Assembly (NCBI GenBank): GCA_016592635.1
Contig: AP023240.1
Coordinates: forward strand, 3,513,630-3,577,629
Length of the DNA stretch: 64,000 nt
From: Methyloprofundus sp.
Lineage (GTDB): Bacteria; Pseudomonadota; Gammaproteobacteria; Methylococcales; Methylomonadaceae
Reading direction: 5' to 3'
Shown here: piece by piece, positions 8,299 to 15,968 of the stretch
Position numbering within the stretch: the first letter of the stretch is position 1
Layout of the letters: every line of letters starts with the position of its first letter
The notes under the pieces: generated by a model
What the model was told of the DNA's origin: nothing
Seen by the model: the letters and a program-made list of their open reading frames with translations, nothing else
Databases searched by the model: none
Program-made: the position numbers and the translations under genes

Positions 8299-9488
8299 TT
8301 TTATAATAGCCTATCGGAAAAAGATCGTCGCCGTTATGCAGCAATTGAGGCAACAAAATTAGGGTATGGTGGAGTCACTTATATTCGTTCTATTTTGCAG
8401 TGTGACGACCGAACCATTACACGAGGATTCCGGGAATTAAATGCAGAGCTTTCTAATGAGAATTCACACATTCGCCAATCGGGTGCAGGGCGCAAACTTA
8501 TGCTGGACACAACAGAAGGGTTGGAGGATGCCTTTTTAGAAGTAATAAAAGAGCATACCGCAGGCTCGCCCATGGATGAAACAATCAAATGGACAAATTT
8601 GTCACGCCCCGAAATTTCCGAACAGATCATGAAAAAAGGCTATGCAGTGAGTGTTACGGTTGTTGATCAGCTCCTTGAAAAGCATGATTTTCGCCCTCGC
8701 CAAGCCTTTAAGGTTGAAGCAGGAAAAAAGAATATCCCCCACCGTGACGAGCAATTTAAAAATATTGCTCGACTTAAACAAGACTACACAGAAAAAGGAC
8801 TTCCCGTATTAAGCATGGATGTTAAAAAAAAGAATTAATCGGTAATTTCTATCGTGCGGGGAAGCTCTATACGCAAGGTGTCATTCGTGTAAATGACCAT
8901 GATTTTCCATCACAGGCAGAAGGAAAAATCACGCCGCATGGACTATATGACATCAAGCAAAACATAGGATATATCAGGCTCGGAACCAGTCGTGATACAT
9001 CGGAATTTGCTGCTGAATGCATCCGCTTGTGGTGGTTGGAATATGGGAGGTATGAATACCCTGGGGTAAAGTCGCTCTTGTTGTTGTGTGATTGCGGAGG
9101 GAGCAATAATGCACGTTATTACCTGTTTAAAGAAGAGTTGCAAAAATTATCCGATGAACTTAACCTTGAGATTCGTATTACACACTACCCACCGTATACA
9201 TCCAAGTACAACCCAATTGAACATCTCTTGTTTCCTCATGTTACAAAAGCATGCCAAGGTGTCATTTTCAAAAGTGTTGAACTGGTCAATCATTTAATGG
9301 CGAAAACCAAAACTTCTACGGGTCTAAAAGTGGTTACCAACATCCTGAATAAAACGTTTGAAACGGGTCGTAAAGTATCTGATGGTTTCAAGGAAAATAT
9401 GAGGATTCAGTTTGATGAATTTTTACCTCAATGGAACTATACTGCAGTTCCTGATAGTTCAGTAGTTTCGGGTTTAATTAAATCCTGA
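8299..9488 (+). pseudogene. ISAzo13-family transposase, 5'-truncated, two frames joined at A AAA AAG
   Basis: Frame one runs from the IS/MITE junction to a stop at 8836-8838 and reads SLSEKDRRRYAAIEA, LGYGG, TITRGFREL, the N-terminal part of ISAzo13 transposases. A second frame continues KELIGNF, GLYDIKQNIGY, D.GGSNNARY and HYPPYTSKYNPIEH, the DDE core of that family. The frames meet at GTT AAA AAA AAG AAT TAA. A one-base backward slip on A AAA AAG gives the family-typical KKKELIGNF. The first ten or so residues are lost to the insertion. Its 3' end has in turn cut the sensor gene on the other strand. Without its 5' end it is probably dead. Confidence 0.8.
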
Positions 9489-10915
9489 GTCCTAAGTTGA
9501 ATACCTGGATAATTGGCACGTAAAATATCTTCCGTCACATAACCTGCCACAACAGTAACCTGTTTATTATCCAATTCTTGCAAATCACTGATAAAAGCAC
9601 TGTTCTTTCCGGTAACAATCACCATAGGGTAAATAATATGGGGTTTGCTAAAATCCAGGTATTCTTTACGCTGTGCTGAAGCCATAATGGCAGGTAATAA
9701 ATCCAGCTTGTCACTACGTGCACTATTTAAAACATCTTGCCAAGTTTTATTTTTTTGGACAATAAATTCCAAGCCAGTTTTTTCAGCTATTAATTTAATA
9801 TAATTAGCCCCCATTCCTGAATATCGCCCCTGTTTATCAAGAAATTCGAATGGTGGCCATGTCGGGTCTACACCTATTATGACTTGCGGATGCTGTTTAA
9901 TCCATAATTGCTCTGCTGCACTTAACTGTAATGAGCTATCAAAAATTTTGTTGGGTTGATAAATAAAACCCTTTAGCTTAAAGTCTTTAGGTATCATTTG
10001 CAGCTGCTGGTAGGTATCGACAATTCTATCTATACGTCCTGCATCAATCGTTCCAAGAGGGATATGTTCCGGCAAAATAAAACGGTGCAATGCTTTAGCT
10101 TCATACTCTAATGCTGAGCGTGTTTTTTGGGTGGAGTATTTTGTTAAAATCAGCTCAATGATTTCATTGGAATTGGCTAAAGCATATTGCCAACCTTTTA
10201 AACTCGCCACAATAAAGTCAGATGTTTGTTGCGGATTATCACGTAAATATTGTTCGCTAGTAAAAATATTATTACCATAAAAATCAATACCATAATTGAT
10301 TGGATCAATAATATTAAATTTAAACTGCCGCTCTTTTAAAATACCTAACTCATTGGTCGCATAAGCAGAAATAATATCAACCTCACCTTTAATGAAGTCA
10401 TCAATATTAAAACTATGCTGTTTAAGCGTCATGCTCTGCAGCGACACTGACTCGATATTTAGCATCGCCATAATGGATGCATTATCTTTTTCGTGCGCAG
10501 ACAACATAATACTTTTCCCCGCCATTTGTGCAGGACTAAAGATTTCCGAGTCACCGCGGCTAAGCAATATCATGGGGGAGTGTTGAAAAATATTAGCCAG
10601 TAATATGACTGGATAGCCTTGACTTTTATGGATAATCAGCGAGGAATCATTGACACCAAATTGTGCACGACCACTGACAACTTCATCCACTAAGTTTAAA
10701 CCATCTTGATATTCACGCACTGTAACATCAAGCCCGATGTCTCGGTAATAACCTTGTTCAATCGCAGCATAAAAACCAGCGAATTCAAATTGGTGCTTCC
10801 ACATTAATTGCAAAGCAACTTTGGTGAGCTGTTGGGCGGGAGGGGGCTCTGCACGGCTTATAGACAAACTCAGACAGAAAAGTATAAAAAATAATAATAA
10901 CCCAGTATTTTTCAT
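9437..10915 (-). CDS. NMT1/THI5-like plus SBP_bac_3 periplasmic sensor, C-terminally truncated
   Basis: The protein opens with a signal peptide (hydrophobic residues 4-20, ending SRA). It then has an NMT1/THI5-like binding domain (about 30-320; LQLMWKHQFEFAGFYAAIEQGYY) and a second periplasmic binding domain of the SBP_bac_3 type (about 330-470; GVDPTWPPFEF). In known proteins this pair is followed by a membrane segment and PAS plus GGDEF or histidine kinase domains. Here the frame ends after about LRTQDL, and the last 15-odd residues and the stop come from ISAzo13 DNA. The signalling output is gone, so it is probably non-functional, or at most a secreted binding protein. The ligand is unknown. 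Confidence 0.8.
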   Translation of the reverse strand: MKNTGLLLFFILFCLSLSISRAEPPPAQQLTKVALQLMWKHQFEFAGFYAAIEQGYYRDIGLDVTVREYQDGLNLVDEVVSGRAQFGVNDSSLIIHKSQGYPVILLANIFQHSPMILLSRGDSEIFSPAQMAGKSIMLSAHEKDNASIMAMLNIESVSLQSMTLKQHSFNIDDFIKGEVDIISAYATNELGILKERQFKFNIIDPINYGIDFYGNNIFTSEQYLRDNPQQTSDFIVASLKGWQYALANSNEIIELILTKYSTQKTRSALEYEAKALHRFILPEHIPLGTIDAGRIDRIVDTYQQLQMIPKDFKLKGFIYQPNKIFDSSLQLSAAEQLWIKQHPQVIIGVDPTWPPFEFLDKQGRYSGMGANYIKLIAEKTGLEFIVQKNKTWQDVLNSARSDKLDLLPAIMASAQRKEYLDFSKPHIIYPMVIVTGKNSAFISDLQELDNKQVTVVAGYVTEDILRANYPGIQLRTQDLIKPETTELSGTAV

Positions 10916-11126
10916 ATTTTGAATAATTTTAGTTGCTTGAACTCAAGCATCCGGAAATAAATAAGTATCCATCATTTGGGCAAGATTTTGGTTTAACAGT
11001 CGCGTTTGAAATACTGACACATAGCAGAGGCTACGTCACTGTTTTCTGATGTGACTATGGAGCAAAAGAGCAAGTCAGGCTCGGGTATTATTGAACCCTC
11101 GTCCTTGTTTAATATAAGTCAAAAAA
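10916..11126. other. Intergenic region between the truncated sensor and the GGDEF-EAL gene
   Basis: No gene seen. It contains GGGTATTATTGAACCCTCGTCC (split here as GGGTATTATTG and AACCCTCGTCC) at 11083-11104. An imperfect inverted counterpart, 18 of 22 bases, lies at 14144-14165 on the far side of the GGDEF-EAL gene. It should also hold the promoter of the truncated sensor gene, which I could not pinpoint. Confidence 0.5.
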
Positions 11127-13925
11127 TCATAAAAAATTACACGGTAATAACTGCTCAAATTCTGCAGCAGGAACAGGCTTAGAAAATAAAAACCCTTGCC
11201 CATAGTCACAGCCGGCATTAATTAAAATTTGCAACTGTTCTGTTGTTTCTATACCTTCGGCAATCACCTTTAAACCCAACTTGTGCGCCATAACAATAAT
11301 AGCTTCACACAACATAAGTTCACTGGATTCTTTTGATAAATTTTCGATAAATGTCCTATCTATTTTCAAATAATCTATATCAAATTTATTGAGCTGAACC
11401 AATGCAGAATAGCCGGTACCAAAATCATCCAGCGCAACTTGAATGTTGTTATCACGAAAATACAATAACTGCTTTTTAACTTGCTCGGAATCATCAACCA
11501 GAAGGCTCTCGGTAATTTCAATAACAAGGTTATGACTACTCACACTATGTTGTTGTAAATAAGTGAGCCAGTCATTATTACCTTCTTGCGCTTGAAACTG
11601 AATTGAAGACTTATTAATACTTATCTGAAAATCAGGTGTAACCTGCGTTTGCCAATGCTTCAATTGCTGTACTGCTTGTTGAAATACCCAGTCCCCAATC
11701 TCAACAATTAACCCGGACTCTTCAGCTAAAGGAATAAATTCAGCAGGGTTGAGCATACCGCGTATTGGGTGGTTCCAGCGTAATAAAGCTTCTGCTTTAA
11801 TCACGTTTCCCGTATCAAGGTTAATGATTGGTTGGAAGTAGAGTATGAATTGCCCTGCACTTAATGCATGCCGTAAATCTTTCAACAAAAGATGCCGATA
11901 TTGAGCCGTCACCTGCATTGATTGAGTAAAAAAACTAAATTGGTTACGCCCATTTTCTTTAGCAATATACATTGCTTGATCAGCATTTCTAACTAACTCA
12001 CTGATATTATCAGTATCATCAGGGTAAAAAGCGATACCTAAGCTAGCTGAGATATAGACCTCTTCCATACCTAATTTAAAAGGCAGGCTTAAACTATGCA
12101 ATATGTCTTCAGCTATACGCTCTACTCGCAACGGGCCTTCTAATTCAGTTAAAATGACGGTAAACTCATCACCCCCTAGTCGAGAAATAGTGTCTGACTC
12201 ACGCACACAACGTTGAATACGTTGCGCCGTTTCCACCAGCAACATATCCCCCTTATCATGTCCAAGCGTATCATTAATTTCTTTGAAATGATCAAGGTCA
12301 ATAAAAAACAGTGCTAATGATTTCTTTGTCCGTTGCGCCGTTTTAATTTCATTGGCTAAGCGATCACCAAATAGGTTACGGTTAGGCAGGCCTGTTAATA
12401 CATCAAAATTAGCTTGTTGCCATATTTTTTCATCAGCTAATTTTTTATTGGTAATATCTGAAAATAGGGCGACCCGCTGCGATAAATTACCTTTTTCATC
12501 GTAGATGGAATTAATAGTTAACGACTCTGCATATTCAGTGCCATCTTTTTTCTTATTCCAAAACTCCCCTTGCCACTGTCCTGTTGCATCTATGCTTTGC
12601 CACATTTTCGCATACAACGATGCACTAGACGGAGCTGATGCAAATATTTTATGCGGTTTACCTAAAACATCCTCAGAACTATAGCCAGTTAAATCAGTAA
12701 ATGCAGGGTTAACGGCAACAATCAAATTATCAGCATCAGTCACGGTAATAGCTTGCGTGGTATTTTGGTAAACCGTTTCTGCCAGTTGCAGTTTCGTTTC
12801 TGTTGCTTTACGTTTTGTAATATCTTCGATCATACATAAATGATGTGGCTTACTGGCATCCTCAACCACTAAAGGTGCAGCAGTCATATTGATCCAAACA
12901 ATTGTCCCATCTGGTTGAATATAACGTTTATTCATAGAGAACCCGTGCGTCTTGCCTGAATTCATTAATGCCATATTATCCAAATCTTCTTGTACATCAT
13001 CTGGATGAGTAATTTTCATCCAGTTAATCGTTTTTAATTCTTCTTCAGATCGCCCCACCGTTTTCTCATAAGAAGGGTTTACTTCATAAATTTGTCCTGT
13101 TAAAGAATCAATGACAGCTATGCCAAGAGGTGCATCATTAAAAATCGTACGATACCGTTTTTCGCTTTGCTCCAGAACTCGCTCCAATAATTTACTCGCC
13201 GTAATATCACGCGCAATGCCAAATAAACCAATAACATTTCCTGCTTTATCTTTTATGGGATACTTGCGGTTATCAACCCAGCCAGGATGGCCATCATTAT
13301 CCAGAGTTTGTTGGAGTTCATGTGCAATTTTGGTTTTTGCAGAAAAAATATGTTTTTCTAAGCGATAATAGGTATCAGCCAAAATTTCAGGAAAAACGTC
13401 ATAATCAGTTTTCCCCAGTAAGTCTGTCCAATGCTTAGATGGCGAGGTGAGTGAAACTAAAGTTTGACTAGCTCCTGTGAAAACATGATTACGGTCTTTA
13501 AAATAGATATAATCATCGGTATTTTCCATCATTGCGGTAAAGTTAGCCAATAGCACCTGATCATTTACCGCTTGTTTTAAGGTCCTTGCATCTCTTAATT
13601 GTAACTGTAACTTTAAGCCCTTAGGTGCTTTATCAGTTAACTTTTGGTAACTGCCTTGTAAACAAATAATCTGTCCATTAGCCTTTCTACAACGAAAGTT
13701 GACTGTTTTAAGTTGCCGTTGTGGCTTGAGAGAGAATAATTCTGTAATGATATCTTGATCATCAGGGTGAATTAGCTCGGAAAAACTTAACTTTGCATTT
13801 AAGAATTTCTCAGCGTTATAGCCTAATAATTGCATGATACCAGCATCAACATGAATAACTTGCTCATCATGCTCCTGTAGCAAACAATGCAAAGAAATAC
13901 TATTCGTTGAATTCTTATGTGCCAT
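11127..13925 (-). CDS. Multi-PAS GGDEF-EAL cyclic-di-GMP protein
   Basis: 932 residues with no signal peptide or membrane segment, so probably cytoplasmic. About four PAS-type segments precede the catalytic part: roughly 10-110, 127-245, 255-375 and 378-495. The second carries YIYFKDRNHVFTGAS and the third and fourth have PAC-type ends. A GGDEF domain follows with RLGGDEF near residue 583, then an EAL domain with AEALLRW near 708 and DDFGTGYSA. Both signatures are intact. The last PAS-GGDEF-EAL part is paralogous to the truncated protein at the left edge. The gene appears monocistronic, with 211 bases after it and 350 before it. The signal sensed is unknown. Confidence 0.94.
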   Translation of the reverse strand: MAHKNSTNSISLHCLLQEHDEQVIHVDAGIMQLLGYNAEKFLNAKLSFSELIHPDDQDIITELFSLKPQRQLKTVNFRCRKANGQIICLQGSYQKLTDKAPKGLKLQLQLRDARTLKQAVNDQVLLANFTAMMENTDDYIYFKDRNHVFTGASQTLVSLTSPSKHWTDLLGKTDYDVFPEILADTYYRLEKHIFSAKTKIAHELQQTLDNDGHPGWVDNRKYPIKDKAGNVIGLFGIARDITASKLLERVLEQSEKRYRTIFNDAPLGIAVIDSLTGQIYEVNPSYEKTVGRSEEELKTINWMKITHPDDVQEDLDNMALMNSGKTHGFSMNKRYIQPDGTIVWINMTAAPLVVEDASKPHHLCMIEDITKRKATETKLQLAETVYQNTTQAITVTDADNLIVAVNPAFTDLTGYSSEDVLGKPHKIFASAPSSASLYAKMWQSIDATGQWQGEFWNKKKDGTEYAESLTINSIYDEKGNLSQRVALFSDITNKKLADEKIWQQANFDVLTGLPNRNLFGDRLANEIKTAQRTKKSLALFFIDLDHFKEINDTLGHDKGDMLLVETAQRIQRCVRESDTISRLGGDEFTVILTELEGPLRVERIAEDILHSLSLPFKLGMEEVYISASLGIAFYPDDTDNISELVRNADQAMYIAKENGRNQFSFFTQSMQVTAQYRHLLLKDLRHALSAGQFILYFQPIINLDTGNVIKAEALLRWNHPIRGMLNPAEFIPLAEESGLIVEIGDWVFQQAVQQLKHWQTQVTPDFQISINKSSIQFQAQEGNNDWLTYLQQHSVSSHNLVIEITESLLVDDSEQVKKQLLYFRDNNIQVALDDFGTGYSALVQLNKFDIDYLKIDRTFIENLSKESSELMLCEAIIVMAHKLGLKVIAEGIETTEQLQILINAGCDYGQGFLFSKPVPAAEFEQLLPCNFL

Positions 13926-14276
13926 AAATTTTAATTCCGAATATTAAGTTAAGTGTATTTTGTAAAAAATTAAAATTGAGAAGTAGTCCTCAAAATTGAA
14001 ACTTTTTTGATTTTAACACTTTTAATTCGTATTTTAAAAATTATAAACGGCTCAAGCCCGCAACCTCTAATGGCTAGACTGACTCATGACCTAGAAAGAT
14101 ATAGATCGTAATTTATAATAATCAAGCATAATAGCACGGCTAGGGACGAGGATTTAATCATACTCTTGCTTAACCAACCTTTTTTTCCTGAACACTTGAG
14201 AACTTAACTAAAAACTATTTTTCTGACAAAAAACACCTCCCTTTTAAACAAGCATATACCGTCAATCATTAAATTC
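13926..14276. other. AT-rich intergenic region upstream of the multi-PAS gene
   Basis: About 350 bases without a gene. It should hold the promoter of the minus-strand GGDEF-EAL gene and the end of the preceding operon. The only structure noticed is the partial inverted counterpart at 14144-14165 of the 11083-11104 sequence. No clear terminator hairpin was found after the phosphatidyltransferase gene. Confidence 0.5.
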
Positions 14277-14881
14277 TTATTGCCGTAGCTTTTTATGCAA
14301 TACATGCCATAGGGTGCGTACATTCGTTTGTTGCTCATTTAGTAATAAAGTAATCACAAACTCCTCCATTGCGGCAAACACATAGATATACACCGAAATT
14401 CGAAATGGCCATGCCATATCCCAAAGAAACAAAGGGTATAAGGAACAGCCAATGACAACAGCTGAAATTTTGGTTCCCCAAGTATGGTAACTAGGGTAGC
14501 TACCAAATTTAAGTAATCCTAATGAAGCTGGAAGCAAATAACAGGCAATAATCGCATATAAATAAAGATCCTCACGGTGCACAATATCAGACCAGAGCCA
14601 CCAAGTACCGAAACCAATCGTCAAATAAGTCACCAAATCTGCCCAAGTATCTAGCTTAGCGCCTAGCTTAGTCACTTGCCCTGTCATACGAGCGGCCATG
14701 CCATCCAGTATATCTGATAAAAAAGCGAGTGCCAGGACAGACATAAAGGCAAGACCATAGCCATGCCATGCCAAGCCAAATACAACATAATCGGGGCAGT
14801 AATAAAACGTATCCCCGACAGTAAATTTGGCAAGGTCAAATCGGGATGAATTCCTGTTAGTGCCCTATATTTAGCTTTCAC
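14277..14881 (-). pseudogene. CDP-alcohol phosphatidyltransferase, frameshifted by a 5-bp tandem duplication
   Basis: The N-terminal piece (from 14881) reads LPNLLSGIRFITAPIMLYLAWHG and then leaves frame. The other frame supplies the full catalytic motif of the family, D(x2)DG(x2)AR(x8)G(x3)D(x3)D, seen as SDILDGMAAR...GAKLDTWAD, followed by membrane segments to the C-terminus. On the coding strand the break lies in TGGCATGGCATGG near 14762-14774. Removing one GGCAT unit restores a single frame of about 199 residues reading LAWHGYGLAF. The start overlaps the end of the upstream gene by 11 bases. The intact enzyme would join a phosphatidyl or CDP-linked lipid to an alcohol. Sequencing error, a true null, or a reversible phase switch are all possible. 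Confidence 0.85.
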
Positions 14882-15926
14882 TATGCCAGTATTTTTGTAG
14901 GATACTTGCAGACACTCGCCGATAAGCTACATTATCTAATTTAACCCAAAGGTTAGTCACAAAATACCCATAGGGCATAATTGGCCCCTGCTCGCTATAG
15001 GGTGTTGCATAAAATGCGGTGGCTGCATTTTTATGGTGACCGATATGCCGTGATAGACCAATCAATGCATATTCAGTGACCATAGACTGATTCACCCAAG
15101 CTAAAGTATCACCAGCCTTACCCTGCTCCAGTCCCCAGTGTTGATAATAATTAATACTTTCCAATAAGCGTATGCCTGCAAAAGCCTGATATAAAAAAAT
15201 AAAGGCGGCGGCCCAACCAAATAGCATAAAAATCAGCAGTACCAATATAATCTCAATAATTAAGCCTTGTAGTACTGAATTACGCAGCATTTTATAATGA
15301 TACTTGGGCAGTTCTAGCAAACCCAAGCGCTGTAATTCAGAATGCCATGCATATTGAAAATGTCCCAAATAGATCCTTTGCCAATAGCTGCTAAAGCTCT
15401 CATCGAAACGCGCAGTTGCCATATCGGTAGGTGTGGCCACACTATAATGATGCCCGCGAATATGGGCAATGACAAAATGTTCATAACAAACGCTATATAG
15501 TAATAAGCGCCCTAACACCCGTAAATGTCGTTTGGGTCGATGTATTAATTCATGAGCAACGATTAGCGCCGAACTACCCGAGGTGGTACCCACCAAAATT
15601 CGCATGACAACCAAGTTAATGCCAGAAGTGAGTATTGCTTGCGTAGAATTCCATTGCAAGCGACTAGCATAGATTAATAATAAACTGATAATGAGGAATT
15701 GCAGGAAGGCCAGCACATATAAAAGCGTGTCGTAAAACTGGTGTGTAAGCTGTGGTATTCGTATCGAGGGCTGTACTTTTGGACTGAACCAATCAAGTAT
15801 AATTAATGCCCAAAGTGGTATGGTCCAAAGGAGTGCAGTCAATGCATCATGGGGGGCGGAGCTTAAAAACAAAACCACGGTGATTGGCAAAAAAAAGCAG
15901 GCCAAATAATTTAAATTTGAATGCAT
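14871..15926 (-). CDS. AlkB-like membrane diiron hydroxylase/desaturase
   Basis: 351 residues, an integral membrane protein with about six hydrophobic segments. The three histidine clusters of membrane diiron enzymes are present: HELIH at 125-129, HIRGHH at 155-160 and HIGHH at 294-298. NYYQHWGL at 259-266 is close to the NYxxHYGL motif of alkane 1-monooxygenases (AlkB/XylM), so hydroxylation of an alkyl chain is more likely than acyl desaturation. It lies 43 bases after the diiron redox gene and overlaps the phosphatidyltransferase gene, so it belongs to the five-gene operon. No rubredoxin gene is nearby; the electron donor would come from elsewhere. The substrate is unknown. Confidence 0.85.
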   Translation of the reverse strand: MHSNLNYLACFFLPITVVLFLSSAPHDALTALLWTIPLWALIILDWFSPKVQPSIRIPQLTHQFYDTLLYVLAFLQFLIISLLLIYASRLQWNSTQAILTSGINLVVMRILVGTTSGSSALIVAHELIHRPKRHLRVLGRLLLYSVCYEHFVIAHIRGHHYSVATPTDMATARFDESFSSYWQRIYLGHFQYAWHSELQRLGLLELPKYHYKMLRNSVLQGLIIEIILVLLIFMLFGWAAAFIFLYQAFAGIRLLESINYYQHWGLEQGKAGDTLAWVNQSMVTEYALIGLSRHIGHHKNAATAFYATPYSEQGPIMPYGYFVTNLWVKLDNVAYRRVSASILQKYWHSES

Positions 15927-15968
15927 AAATTTTTATACCTCATTAATAATATAAGCCAAGCTCATCAC

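Noticed and set aside
9027..9488. A separate 153-residue gene
   Set aside because: It is the DDE half of the ISAzo13 transposase; the family sequence continues upstream to the A AAA AAG site, so it is not an independent gene.
14871..15926. Ordinary fatty acid desaturase
   Set aside because: The NYxxHxGL-like motif and the spacing of the His boxes fit AlkB/XylM hydroxylases better, though desaturation cannot be fully excluded.
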